NCBI RefSeq assembly: GCF_012563545.1
Contig: NZ_CP050804.1
Location: 682,001 to 746,000 of the forward strand
DNA: 64,000 nt
Direction of reading: 5' to 3'
Source of the DNA: Arcanobacterium buesumense
GTDB taxonomy: Bacteria; Actinomycetota; Actinomycetes; Actinomycetales; Actinomycetaceae
Position 1 is the stretch's first letter. Each line of letters starts with the position of its first letter. Under the pieces are notes generated by a model, which saw only the letters and a list, made by a program, of their open reading frames with translations, was not told the DNA's origin and ran no database searches. This document shows, in pieces, positions 45,474 to 54,660 of the stretch. The position numbers and the translations under genes are program-made.

Positions 45474-48400
45474 ATGGCTGGAAAAAACTTTGCGCATTTG
45501 CATGTTCATACTGATTATTCGCTTCTTGATGGTGCAGCGAAAATCAATAAACTCGTTGCCGAAGTGGCACGTTTAGAGCAACCAGCTGTTGCAATAACTG
45601 ATCATGGTTATCTGTTTGGCGCCTATGAAATGTATAAGGCCGCTACCGCAGCAGGGATTAAGCCAATTATTGGCTTAGAAGCGTATATGACTCCAGGAAC
45701 ATCACGCTTTGACCAAACACGACAACTATGGGGAACACCTGATCAACGTGCTGATGACGTTTCAGCACGTGGCGCATACACCCATATGACGCTGTTATCA
45801 GAGAATAATACTGGGATGCATAATCTGTTCCGCATGAACTCGTTAGCGTCCCTTGAAGGCCAAATGGGTAAATGGCCACGCATGGATCGAGAACTACTAG
45901 AAACGTACCATGAAGGGCTTATCGGCACTGCTGGATGCCCGTCTGGCGAGATTCAGACCCGATTGCGTTTAGGACATTGGGATGAAGCTTTAAAGGCCGC
46001 CGGGGAGCTCCAAGACATTTTTGGCAAAGATAATTTTTATGTCGAAGTCATGGATCATGGTTTAGAAATTGAACGGCGCGTCCAAAACGATTTGCTTAAA
46101 ATAGCACGCATGATTGGTGCGCCGCTGATTGCTACTAATGATTCGCATTATGTGAAGCGTGAAGATCGAGATATCCAAGATGCGATGCTGTGCATCAACT
46201 CAGGATCAACCCTCATGGATCCTGACCGATTCAAATTTGACGGTGACGGATACTTTATTAAGTCTTCGGAAGAAATGTGGCGACAATTCGAAGATTTACC
46301 AGAAGCAGTTGAAAATACATTGCTAGTGGCAGAACGCTGTAACGTGTCATTTAAAACCACTGCAGATGGTATTAGTTACATGCCGGCATTCCCAGTTCCA
46401 GCTGGCGAAGATGAGACATCATGGTTTATTAACCAGGTCGAGGCCGGGTTATTGAAGCGTTACAACGGGTCAATACCGGCGCATGTACGCGAACGCGCCG
46501 ATTATGAGGTAGGTGTTATTACCTCGATGGGCTTTCCGGGATACTTCCTTGTTGTGTCTGACTATATTAAATGGGCGAAAGAACACGGTATTCGTGTCGG
46601 ACCTGGACGTGGTTCAGGTGCTGGATCAATGGTTGCCTACGCACTGGAAATTACTCAGCTCGATCCAATTAAGCATGATTTGCTTTTCGAACGTTTCTTA
46701 AACCCAGAACGCGTATCGCTTCCAGATATCGACGTCGATTTCGACGATCGTCGGCGTGACGAAGTTATTCGTTATGTGGAAGAAAAATATGGTTCGGATA
46801 AAGTTGCGCAAGTTGTCACCTATGGCACGATTAAAACAAAGCAAGCATTAAAAGATGCGGCGCGTGTGTTAGGAATGCCGTTCCAGATGGGTGATCAGCT
46901 CACAAAAGCCTTGCCGCCAGATGTACAAGGCAAATCGATCGCAGTTAAAGACATTTATAACCCGCAAGCTGCTCGTTATAACGAAGCAGGGGAATTCCGG
47001 GAATTTGTTGATAATAATCCGGAAGCAAAACGAGTTTTTGATTTTGCTTTGGGACTTGAGGGTATGACACGGCAAACTGGTGTGCACGCGTGTGCTGTGA
47101 TTATGTCATCTATTGCTCTTACTGATGTCATACCTATTATGAAACGGCTTCAAGATGGTGCAATTATTACCCAGTTCGAATATCCACAATGTGAGGAATT
47201 GGGTTTGGTTAAAATGGACTTCTTGGGACTGTCCAATTTGACAGTAATCGAAGGGGCATTAACCAATATTCGCAATAATGGTAAACAGGCACCAGATATT
47301 GATGTGATACCGCTTGATGATAAAGAAACTTATGAGTTATTAGCGCGGGCTGAGACGTTAGGCATTTTCCAGCTAGATTCGCCAGGTATGCGTCAGCTTC
47401 TCAAACAAATGAAACCGGATACTTTTGCCGATATTTCGGCAGTTTCTGCGTTGTATCGACCTGGGCCAATGGGGGCAAATTCGCATACGAATTATGCGCT
47501 GCGGAAAAATGGTTTACAGGAAAAAACGCCGATTCATCCAGAACTTGCTGATGCTTTGGAAGATATTCTGGGTAATACTCACGGGCTCATTGTCTTCCAG
47601 GAACAAGTGATGCGTATTGCTCAAAAACTTGCCGGATTCACTCTGGGGCAAGCAGATATTCTGCGAAAAGCAATGGGTAAGAAAAAAGCTGATGTTCTTC
47701 AACAACAGTTCAAAGGCTTTGCCCAAGGAATGCGTGATCATGGATACTCTGATAATGCGATCAACACGCTGTGGGATATTCTGGTTCCGTTTGCTCAGTA
47801 TGCCTTCAATAAGTCGCACTCGGAAGCTTATGCGCTAGTTACTTACCAGACTGCTTTCCTTAAAGCGCATTACCCGAGTGAGTACATGGCGTCGTTGCTA
47901 ACGTCTAACCAAAATAACAAGACTAAAGTAGCGACATATTTGGCTGATTCTCGCCGCATGGGTATCCGAGTTAATGTTCCGGATGTGAATAAGTCGATGG
48001 ATGTGTATTCTGCGGTTGGTGATGAAGTCCGGGTTGGCCTTGGATCAGTTCGTAATGTTGGAAAGAACGTTGTGGATGGAATCATAAGTACCCGGAAAGA
48101 AAAAGGTGAGTTTACGTCATTCCAAGACTTCCTTGATAAAGTTCCGGCAACAGTGCTCAACAAACGAGCAATTGAATGTTTGATCAAAGCTGGTGCATTT
48201 GATTCACTGGGATACTCTCGTCGAGCTTTAGTCTCCATTCATGAAGAAGCTATCGAAGCCGTCTTGCCGGTGAAACGTAACGAAGCTGGTGGTCAATTCG
48301 ACTTGTTTGGTGGCTTAGGGGAGGACAACCCTATTGCGCAATCATTCACAGTTAATATTCCTGATCTACCGGAGTGGGATAAGAAAGAAAAACTGAATAT

Positions 48401-49022
48401 TGAGCGAGATATGCTCGGATTATATGTTTCCGATCATCCGCTTTCCGGGTTAGAAGCTTTCCTGGATCGGGTCGCTGACCATACAGTTTTGGGGATTCAA
48501 AATGATGAAAATCCACTTGATGGGCAGACGGTGACAGTTGCAGGACTCATTACATCGGTTCAAACACGTATTTCGCAGAAGAACGGAAAAACCTGGGCGA
48601 CGGCTACGATTGAAGATTTTACCGGCTCGATCGAAGTGAATTTCTTCCCGGCAACATACCAGTCTGTTTCGCACTTTTTACTTCCAGACACAGTAGTGAC
48701 TATTAAAGCTCGAATGTCAGTGCGAGATAGCGGTGTTCAACTTAATGCTATGGATATGAATGTTCCGCAGCTTGCTGGAATTACTGAAGATACTCCGCTA
48801 GATATTCAAATACCAGAACGCATGCTTACCCAAGATATGATGGCACGGCTATCTGATCTGCTTTGTCAGTACCCTGGAAAAGCTCCGATTCGAGTACACG
48901 TGCGGCAACTAGGGAAAACAACGGTTGTTCAACTGCATGATGGGTACAAGGTCAATGTTAATCCTGCCTTGCTTTCGAACCTTCGGGTTCTTCTCGGCAA
49001 AAACGCCTTGCTAGCAGAGTAA
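45474..49022 (+). CDS. dnaE: DNA polymerase III alpha subunit
   Basis: Replicative C-family polymerase of 1182 aa. It has an N-terminal PHP domain (HLHVHTDYSLLDGA, DHGYLFGAYEMY), the palm with GPGRGSGAGSMVAYALEIT and the catalytic aspartates in LPDIDVDFDD near residue 420, the TRQTGVHACAVI region, finger and HhH domains, and an OB fold near residue 1010 (VTVAGLITSVQTRISQ). Length and layout fit actinobacterial DnaE1. A strong terminator follows. Confidence 0.98.
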   Translation: MAGKNFAHLHVHTDYSLLDGAAKINKLVAEVARLEQPAVAITDHGYLFGAYEMYKAATAAGIKPIIGLEAYMTPGTSRFDQTRQLWGTPDQRADDVSARGAYTHMTLLSENNTGMHNLFRMNSLASLEGQMGKWPRMDRELLETYHEGLIGTAGCPSGEIQTRLRLGHWDEALKAAGELQDIFGKDNFYVEVMDHGLEIERRVQNDLLKIARMIGAPLIATNDSHYVKREDRDIQDAMLCINSGSTLMDPDRFKFDGDGYFIKSSEEMWRQFEDLPEAVENTLLVAERCNVSFKTTADGISYMPAFPVPAGEDETSWFINQVEAGLLKRYNGSIPAHVRERADYEVGVITSMGFPGYFLVVSDYIKWAKEHGIRVGPGRGSGAGSMVAYALEITQLDPIKHDLLFERFLNPERVSLPDIDVDFDDRRRDEVIRYVEEKYGSDKVAQVVTYGTIKTKQALKDAARVLGMPFQMGDQLTKALPPDVQGKSIAVKDIYNPQAARYNEAGEFREFVDNNPEAKRVFDFALGLEGMTRQTGVHACAVIMSSIALTDVIPIMKRLQDGAIITQFEYPQCEELGLVKMDFLGLSNLTVIEGALTNIRNNGKQAPDIDVIPLDDKETYELLARAETLGIFQLDSPGMRQLLKQMKPDTFADISAVSALYRPGPMGANSHTNYALRKNGLQEKTPIHPELADALEDILGNTHGLIVFQEQVMRIAQKLAGFTLGQADILRKAMGKKKADVLQQQFKGFAQGMRDHGYSDNAINTLWDILVPFAQYAFNKSHSEAYALVTYQTAFLKAHYPSEYMASLLTSNQNNKTKVATYLADSRRMGIRVNVPDVNKSMDVYSAVGDEVRVGLGSVRNVGKNVVDGIISTRKEKGEFTSFQDFLDKVPATVLNKRAIECLIKAGAFDSLGYSRRALVSIHEEAIEAVLPVKRNEAGGQFDLFGGLGEDNPIAQSFTVNIPDLPEWDKKEKLNIERDMLGLYVSDHPLSGLEAFLDRVADHTVLGIQNDENPLDGQTVTVAGLITSVQTRISQKNGKTWATATIEDFTGSIEVNFFPATYQSVSHFLLPDTVVTIKARMSVRDSGVQLNAMDMNVPQLAGITEDTPLDIQIPERMLTQDMMARLSDLLCQYPGKAPIRVHVRQLGKTTVVQLHDGYKVNVNPALLSNLRVLLGKNALLAE

Positions 49023-49030
49023 TAATACGA

Positions 49031-49077
49031 ACAATAGTGGGCAGGCATCTCATCGCGAGATGCCTGCCCACTATTGT
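49031..49077. terminator. Bidirectional terminator between dnaE and the S4 gene
   Basis: A perfect 21-bp stem (49031-49051 with 49057-49077; arm begins ACAATAGTGGGCAGG) closes on ATCGC. The genes on both sides are convergent. Confidence 0.9.
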
Positions 49078-49102
49078 GGCGTTAATTTGCTACGCGTAAG
49101 TC

Positions 49103-49330
49103 TTAAGCTTGGCAGACCCGGGCGCGCATTCGAGGACCGCCGGGATATGCCACTTCAACAAGATCACCGTCATTGAGCTTGGCAGAACGATGTGTATTAA
49201 CCTGACCATTAACTCGAACGAAACCTTCTTGTATGACTTCTCGGGCCTGTCCACCCGTTTCCGTCAATCCAGCAAGTTTAACAAATTGGCCAAGCTGGAT
49301 GGGCAAGCGGACATCAAATTCTTCTGTCAT
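49103..49330 (-). CDS. Small S4 RNA-binding domain protein
   Basis: A 75-aa protein consisting almost entirely of an S4 fold: IQLGQFVKLAGLTETGGQAR, then VIQEGFVRVNGQ and a final GDLVEV strand. It resembles YbcJ/YaaA-type RNA-binding proteins linked to ribosomal or tRNA quality control. ATG 49330 has GGAG six bases upstream; the longer frame is not supported. It overlaps the end of dedA and is the last gene of the zinc operon strand. Confidence 0.85.
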   Translation of the reverse strand: MTEEFDVRLPIQLGQFVKLAGLTETGGQAREVIQEGFVRVNGQVNTHRSAKLNDGDLVEVAYPGGPRMRARVCQA

Positions 49331-49961
49331 GAGTTTCTCCATTCGGTGATATGGACGTTGGATCTTCGGCAAGTGCATCAGCAAGATCTCCTAAAGGACT
49401 AGGAGAGACGTCATTTTCTTTAGCTACCTCGTTTATGATGTCATCTCCAGCGCGTTTACGCCGAATGACAAAAACACTATAGACTCCAAGGATTGCGATG
49501 ATCATCAGAAGGCTCCACGGTGAACCGGTAACAGAAGCCATAGCAGCTTTCCAGACGGTCCATCCAATGGTGGCGTAAATTGTCGCCCAGGCCAGCCCTC
49601 CAGGAATCATAGCCGCAGTAAAAACGGTCCACGGCATCCGAAGAATTCCGGAAGATAGTAGAGCAATTGTTTGGAATCCAACAGTGAGAAACGAGAAAGT
49701 GACAACGGGCCAGCCACGTCGTTGAACAGCGTCGATACCACGTACAATCCGTTCAGAGGTTAGCCAAGCTTCAAAACGCTGCGACCAAAGCCCTCGTCGT
49801 GGATCACCTACAACCTTGCTATAGACAATGTAAGCAACGCAGCGACCCAGCCAATACGTTCCTTGGGCCCGGAAAAAAATAACGACGCATAAAAACGAAA
49901 AGACGATAATGAAAGGACCATGGGAGAGAAAGTCCGATAGGTATGACACTATGTTTTCCAT
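49314..49961 (-). CDS. DedA/VTT-domain membrane protein
   Basis: Membrane protein of about 215 aa with hydrophobic helices near residues 10-35, 92-115, 118-140 and 152-172. The DedA-like core is RRGWPVVTFSFLTVGFQTIALL, then SGILRMPWTVFTAAMIPGGLAWA (described as FLTVGFQTIALLSSG and MIPGGLAW). The family moves polyprenyl phosphates or phospholipids across the membrane. The classical acidic and arginine residues are only partly conserved. Its ATG overlaps the zur stop (TAATG), giving coupling; the tail is acidic and disordered. Confidence 0.75.
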   Translation of the reverse strand: MENIVSYLSDFLSHGPFIIVFSFLCVVIFFRAQGTYWLGRCVAYIVYSKVVGDPRRGLWSQRFEAWLTSERIVRGIDAVQRRGWPVVTFSFLTVGFQTIALLSSGILRMPWTVFTAAMIPGGLAWATIYATIGWTVWKAAMASVTGSPWSLLMIIAILGVYSVFVIRRKRAGDDIINEVAKENDVSPSPLGDLADALAEDPTSISPNGETHDRRI

Positions 49962-50359
49962 TATTTTGTGTCTTTTGTGGAACATTCGGCGCACAGTCCG
50001 AATATCTCGAAAGAGTGTGATACACGGGTAAAACCGTGTTGACTAGCAACACCATCAGCCCATTCTTCAATCCCGGACCCAGAAATCTCGACTGTTTTTC
50101 CACACGAACGGCATACCATATGGTGGTGATGGAAAGTTTCTGCACAGAACCGGAAAAGCTGTGTTTCAGAATTCTCTAACCGTAAAACATCGACATCCCC
50201 GCTTGCCGCGAGAGCTTGGAGATTTCGATACACCGTGGCAAGGCCAATTGCTTCGCCCGATTTTTCCAGGATGTCGTGAACTTCTTGCGCAGAAAGAAAA
50301 TTATTTTCAGTACGCAAGAGTTCCCAAATAGCTTGACGTTGTTTCGTCATGCGTTGCAT
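49961..50359 (-). CDS. zur: Fur-family regulator, probably Zur
   Basis: Metal-dependent repressor of 132 aa with N-terminal winged helix (MTKQRQAIWELL, GLATVYRNLQAL) and C-terminal dimer domain. HHHHMVCRSCGKTVEI and FGLCAECS carry the two CxxC pairs of the structural zinc and sensory histidines. Lying directly downstream of znuACB makes zinc the likely signal. AAGGGG precedes the ATG. A candidate operator lies upstream of znuA. Confidence 0.88.
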   Translation of the reverse strand: MQRMTKQRQAIWELLRTENNFLSAQEVHDILEKSGEAIGLATVYRNLQALAASGDVDVLRLENSETQLFRFCAETFHHHHMVCRSCGKTVEISGSGIEEWADGVASQHGFTRVSHSFEIFGLCAECSTKDTK

Positions 50360-50388
50360 TATGACCCCTTTAAGCGATTAGATACACG

Positions 50389-51270
50389 TCACTTGTGGTG
50401 CATCAATGGATACCTCGATGGCTCTTGTGTGCCTAATAACTTAAGTATAGCCGGTCGGAAGATAGCGACAAGAAGATACAGGCTGACAGCGTACAAAACG
50501 ATAGTTGCCCCGGGAGACCATGGATAGTAGTAGGTGGTTATGAGTCCACTAATAGCAACCACTACGCCGATCGCCATTGCAAGGTGCATGGTATGTCTAA
50601 ACGAATGGGTAAGAATTTGCGATATTGCAACTGGAATAATCATTAATGCAGATACCAGCAATGCGCCCACAACGCGCATCGCCACAGATACAGTGAGTGC
50701 AGCTGTTACGGCGATAAGCGCGGATAAGAAAACTGTTGGAAGTCCGCTAGCACGAGCGTGTTCTTCGTCGTGACACAGGACGAAGAGAGCAGGACGCAAG
50801 CCTAATCCAACGCCCATAATGACTAGGCACAAAACAACTGTCAGTAAAACATCAAGCTCGGTCACTGTTGAGATTGAACCAAAAAGGTATGACGTAAGGT
50901 TTGATGTGGTTCCACCGGCAATCCCGATGAGAATAACTCCGCCAGCTATTCCACCATAAAAAACGAGGGCTAAGGCAACATCAGCTGATGAGTGCCCATG
51001 ATTCCTCATCCATTCGATTAAAAGGGTGCCAAGGATAGATGCGATAATTGCACCTGGAACTGCCCACGCGTCCCGATTTGTTGCCTCTGCGGCATTGGCT
51101 GCTAGCCAGCCTAACGCAACGCCGGTGAGGGCAATATGCCCGATGCCGTCACCTAATAATGTTAGCCGGCGTTGGACGAGATAGGTGCCAACAATAGGGG
51201 CTGAGAGACCAACGAGCACGGCAACAATAAGTGCACGAACCATCAAAGGTGAAGATAAGAAATCAAGCAT
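50389..51270 (-). CDS. znuB: Zinc ABC transporter permease ZnuB
   Basis: ABC-3 family permease (293 aa) with about eight membrane helices. LVQRRLTLLGDGIGHIALTGVALG near residue 32 is the characteristic coupling-loop region, quoted here as LLGDGIGHIALTG. ATG 51270 has GAGG at six bases and overlaps the znuC stop by eight; the longer frame runs into znuC. With ZnuA and ZnuC it forms a high-affinity zinc (possibly manganese) importer. Confidence 0.92.
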   Translation of the reverse strand: MLDFLSSPLMVRALIVAVLVGLSAPIVGTYLVQRRLTLLGDGIGHIALTGVALGWLAANAAEATNRDAWAVPGAIIASILGTLLIEWMRNHGHSSADVALALVFYGGIAGGVILIGIAGGTTSNLTSYLFGSISTVTELDVLLTVVLCLVIMGVGLGLRPALFVLCHDEEHARASGLPTVFLSALIAVTAALTVSVAMRVVGALLVSALMIIPVAISQILTHSFRHTMHLAMAIGVVVAISGLITTYYYPWSPGATIVLYAVSLYLLVAIFRPAILKLLGTQEPSRYPLMHHK

Positions 51271-51985
51271 GGGTGTCCTCGCATTCACATGCAAGCGGAT
51301 CAGGATGAACGTTGTGTAAAGGAGCAACGGTAGGAGCTAGTCGGCCTTGAGATACGATATGAGTTGAGTCAATTATAGTATCGAGGTTATAAATATCGTG
51401 CAGAACCATGACAATCGTTTTTCCGCGAGAACGCAGAGTTATCAAGGTGTCAATAATGTGTTTTCGAGATTCTGAATCGATTCCTGCAAAAGGCTCATCA
51501 AGAACAAGTAGATCAGGATCGCGCACAAGTGCTCGTGCAATAAGAATACGTTGCTGTTGCCCGCCAGAAAATGTTTGGACTGACTCATGTGCCCGATGCG
51601 CCAATCCCACAGTAGTCAGTGCTTCTAATGCACGATCCTGAGCCCCAGCTGGATACCGAAAGTGCCAACCATAAATCAGGCCAGACATGACTGTTTCTAA
51701 TGCGGTTGCAGGAACGCTAGCAGCTTGGGTGACTCGCTGAGGAGCGTAACCGATTCGGCTCCATGGAGCTTTACTGCCCAGGGGATCACCAAATATTTCT
51801 ATTGTTCCGCGACTATGGGGGATCGCACCAACGAGGGCACGAATAAATGTTGATTTTCCCGAACCGTTAGCGCCCAAAATCGCAACTGTTGATCCGGTCT
51901 TGATCTCCAGATCAATACCATGCAGGATAGGTTTTCCATCTAATGCCACATGTAGATCATGGACGCTAACGGCAGGAGTGATCAT
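51263..51985 (-). CDS. znuC: Zinc ABC transporter ATPase ZnuC
   Basis: ATP-binding subunit of 240 aa. Walker A GANGSGKST is near residue 36, the ABC signature TFSGGQQQR near 135, and Walker B LLVLDEPFAG near 157, followed by the switch histidine (MVLHD). The C-terminus contains a Cys/His/Glu cluster (HPDPLACECEDTHA). It starts four bases after the znuA stop. Confidence 0.94.
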   Translation of the reverse strand: MITPAVSVHDLHVALDGKPILHGIDLEIKTGSTVAILGANGSGKSTFIRALVGAIPHSRGTIEIFGDPLGSKAPWSRIGYAPQRVTQAASVPATALETVMSGLIYGWHFRYPAGAQDRALEALTTVGLAHRAHESVQTFSGGQQQRILIARALVRDPDLLVLDEPFAGIDSESRKHIIDTLITLRSRGKTIVMVLHDIYNLDTIIDSTHIVSQGRLAPTVAPLHNVHPDPLACECEDTHA

Positions 51986-51989
51986 TGTA

Positions 51990-53066
51990 TTACTTCGTAC
52001 ATCTCATTGAATTGGACAGAGCGGTTAAGTTCTTTTCCATCATACCGATATAGTCAGTTGAACCATTGGCGGTGGCTGCTACATCGAGGATGGCAAATTG
52101 TGCGCCGGTCTCTTTAGCCACTGTTTGTGCAACCTTCGTTTCTCCGGTGGTGGGAGTGAAGATTGTATTGATTTTTTCTTCATCAACCAGCGTTTTCACT
52201 TCAGCAATACGTGCTGGGGATGGCTCGAATTCGGGGTCGATGCCAGCTACGCCGATTTGCTTCAGCCCGTATTCGTGCGCAAGGTATCCGAATGCGGCGT
52301 GGGTGACGACGAAAGACTTTGTTTCACACGTACCACTGAATGTTTGAGAGAATTTCTCGTCTAGGTCGGTTAGTCGAGTGACGATGGATTTGGCGTTTGC
52401 TTGGTAGTCGTCCGCATGCGCCGGGTCTTTTTCTTCAAGCGTCTTAGCGATGGCTTGTGCAGCGTCTGCCATGCGCTCAGGGTCAGTCCAGAAATGCGGA
52501 TCATAGATTCCATGATCATGTTCGTGCTCGTCGTCGTCTGCGTGCTCGTCGTCGTCTGCGTGCTCGTCGTGGTCTGCGTGCTCGTCGTCGTCTGCGTGCT
52601 CGTCGTGGTCTGCGTGCTCGTCGTCTGCGTGCTCGTCGTCGTCTGCGTGCTCGTCATGGGCATGCTCCCCGCCGGTCTCTTCGTTCTTCAACAAATTAAC
52701 AAACTCGCCAATGTTGATTGCATCAATTTTCGCAGATGCCACAGCGTCGTCAATTGCTGGTGAGAGTTTAGCTAAATAGAAAACAACGTCAGACTTTTGC
52801 ATATCCGCAATTTCTTTCGGAGATAACTCAACGCCATGAGCATCTGCACCCGGAGGAGTTAAATCAGTAATCTCAACATGGTCTTGACCAATTTCATTAA
52901 CGAGAAACGTCAACGGGTAGAAGCTGGTTGTTACCGAGACTTTTGCGTTTGCGGTGGAAGCTTTGGAAGATGAGGGAGTGGCGTCAGAACATCCGATGAG
53001 GGCAAAAGCTGAAGCACTTGTGATAGCAAGTATTTTACTGAGCATAGATACTCGATTGTTTTTCAT
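51990..53066 (-). CDS. znuA: Zinc-binding lipoprotein ZnuA with expanded His/Asp-rich loop
   Basis: Solute-binding protein of the cluster A-I metal family (358 aa from ATG 53066). The signal peptide ends in the lipobox LIGC with Cys26. The zinc ligands are expected in DAHGVELSP, DPHFWTDP and VTHAAFGYLAHEYG. Between the first and second lies an extended loop of DEHADD-type hexapeptides that can bind extra zinc. ATG 53066 lies seven bases after TATATT (53074-53079, minus strand), with no ribosome site; in-frame ATGs at 53072 and 53084 are possible. Confidence 0.93.
   Translation of the reverse strand: MKNNRVSMLSKILAITSASAFALIGCSDATPSSSKASTANAKVSVTTSFYPLTFLVNEIGQDHVEITDLTPPGADAHGVELSPKEIADMQKSDVVFYLAKLSPAIDDAVASAKIDAINIGEFVNLLKNEETGGEHAHDEHADDDEHADDEHADHDEHADDDEHADHDEHADDDEHADDDEHEHDHGIYDPHFWTDPERMADAAQAIAKTLEEKDPAHADDYQANAKSIVTRLTDLDEKFSQTFSGTCETKSFVVTHAAFGYLAHEYGLKQIGVAGIDPEFEPSPARIAEVKTLVDEEKINTIFTPTTGETKVAQTVAKETGAQFAILDVAATANGSTDYIGMMEKNLTALSNSMRCTK
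52520..52660 (-). repeat. In-frame 18-bp tandem repeat in znuA
   Basis: Seven units of 18 bp, one shortened to 15 bp, share the core GCGTGCTCGTC on the plus strand and encode DEHADD or DEHADH. All unit lengths are multiples of three, so the reading frame is kept. Confidence 0.85.
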
Positions 53067-53156
53067 GATCATAAATATATTCAATCCTAGTTGAGAACAA
53101 TTGTCACCAAAGGGTTGCCTGATAACTGTAAATGTGGCCCCTTTAACTTTGCTAGT

Positions 53157-53176
53157 CGCAAAATGATCGTTATGCG
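53157..53176. promoter_or_regulatory. Candidate Zur operator between znuA and glyQS
   Basis: CGCAAAATGATCGTTATGCG pairs at 8 of 10 half-site positions around GATC and resembles Zur sites (AATGAT-type halves). It lies about 90 bp upstream of znuA and 90 bp upstream of glyQS. Confidence 0.5.
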
Positions 53177-53265
53177 TGAAGATAAAGAAACGTAATCCAC
53201 GTAGAATAGAGAAACGAACTTATAACTGCATCATCCAGATGCAGACATCTGAAAGGAGTAGCCGC

Positions 53266-54660
53266 ATGGCCAAGAAGGCCCCATCGCGACTAGATAATGT
53301 TATTTCTCTCGCTAAACGACGTGGATTCGTTTTTCCTGCCGGTGAGATATACGGCGGAACTCGTTCCGCTTGGGATTACGGTCCGCTAGGCGTAGAGCTA
53401 AAGGAAAACATTAAGCGCCAATGGTGGAAAACAAATGTGACCGGTCGGGAAGACATGGTGGGTTTGGATTCCTCTATTATTTTGCCGCGTGAAGTATGGG
53501 TGGCTTCCGGTCACGTTGCCACCTTCTCTGATCCGCTCATTGAATGCCAGCAGTGCCATAAGCGACTACGCGAAGACGATCTTATCGAGCAATACGCCGA
53601 GAAGAAGGGGATCGCTGAAGCAGACGTTTCCATGTCTGAGATTGCCTGCCCAAATTGTGGTACGCGCGGTCAATGGACTGAATCTAAGCCATTCTCTGGT
53701 CTACTCAAGACATTCCTCGGCCCAGTTGATAACGAAGAGGGCTTGCACTACCTGCGCCCAGAAACCGCACAAGGCATTTTTGTTAATTTCCTTAACGTAT
53801 TGACCGCTTCACGTAAGAAGCCACCATTTGGTATCGCTCAAGTTGGTAAGTCTTTCCGTAACGAAATTACGCCAGGAAACTTCATTTTCCGCACTCGTGA
53901 ATTTGAGCAGATGGAAATTGAGTACTTCGTCAAGCCTGGGGAAGACGAAGAGTGGCATCAATCATGGATCGATGCTCGCCTTGACTGGTACGAAGATCTC
54001 GGCATTTCACGGGATAATTTGCGTCTCTATGAGCATCCGCAAGAAAAGCTTTCGCATTATTCCAAGCGTACTGTTGACATTGAATACCGCTTTGGTTTCC
54101 AAGGTTCAGATTGGGGCGAGCTAGAAGGCATTGCCAACCGCACTGACTTTGATCTTTCCTCCCACTCCGAAGCTTCTGGAAAGAAACTGGAATATTTTGA
54201 TCAAGCAACAGGCGAACGTTACACGCCATACGTTGTCGAGCCTTCGGCCGGGCTGACCCGCTCGTTGATGGCTTTCTTGACTGAAGCATACACCGAAGAC
54301 GAAGCTCCAAACACCAAGGGTGGCGTTGATAAGCGAGTTGTTCTCAAGCTTGATCCGCGCCTTGCTCCAGTTAAGGTGGCAGTTCTGCCTTTGTCACGTT
54401 CAGCTGATCTTTCCCCAGTAGCCCGCGAATTGGCTGCCAGCCTTCGAAAGCACTGGAATGTTGAATTTGACGATGCAGGAGCAGTGGGTCGCCGTTACCG
54501 CCGACAAGACGAAATTGGTACGCCTTACTGCATCACTGTTGACTTCGATTCTTTAGAAGATCATGCAGTCACAATCCGTGATCGGGATACCATGGAACAA
54601 ATCCGTATCCCAATCGCAGACGTTGAGTCTCACCTCGCAGGTAAACTCATTGGCTGCTAA
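53266..54660 (+). CDS. glyQS: Glycyl-tRNA synthetase (class II, dimeric type)
   Basis: Aminoacyl-tRNA synthetase of 464 aa charging tRNA-Gly. The first class II motif region is [21 protein letters not shown]; a zinc insertion (CQQCHKRL, then CPNCGTRG) follows, and the active-site motifs include [21 protein letters not shown] and the late [17 protein letters not shown] seven bases upstream selects ATG 53266; the frame is open 30 codons earlier. A 7-bp leader hairpin (CTGCATC, 53226-53244) is present, but no T-box motif. The next gene starts inside its 3' end. Confidence 0.96.
   Translation: MAKKAPSRLDNVISLAKRRGFVFPAGEIYGGTRSAWDYGPLGVELKENIKRQWWKTNVTGREDMVGLDSSIILPREVWVASGHVATFSDPLIECQQCHKRLREDDLIEQYAEKKGIAEADVSMSEIACPNCGTRGQWTESKPFSGLLKTFLGPVDNEEGLHYLRPETAQGIFVNFLNVLTASRKKPPFGIAQVGKSFRNEITPGNFIFRTREFEQMEIEYFVKPGEDEEWHQSWIDARLDWYEDLGISRDNLRLYEHPQEKLSHYSKRTVDIEYRFGFQGSDWGELEGIANRTDFDLSSHSEASGKKLEYFDQATGERYTPYVVEPSAGLTRSLMAFLTEAYTEDEAPNTKGGVDKRVVLKLDPRLAPVKVAVLPLSRSADLSPVARELAASLRKHWNVEFDDAGAVGRRYRRQDEIGTPYCITVDFDSLEDHAVTIRDRDTMEQIRIPIADVESHLAGKLIGC

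Noticed and set aside
52520-52660. Possible CRISPR-like array
   Set aside because: Units are 15-18 bp with no spacers, coding and in frame; simply a tandem repeat.
52401-52763. Plus-strand open frame antisense to znuA encoding repeated VVVCVLV
   Set aside because: It is the mirror of the in-frame DEHADD repeat of znuA, which has lipobox, ligands and operon context.
53085-53265. T-box or other riboswitch before glyQS
   Set aside because: Only a 7-bp hairpin is present; no T-box sequence or terminator/antiterminator pair was seen.
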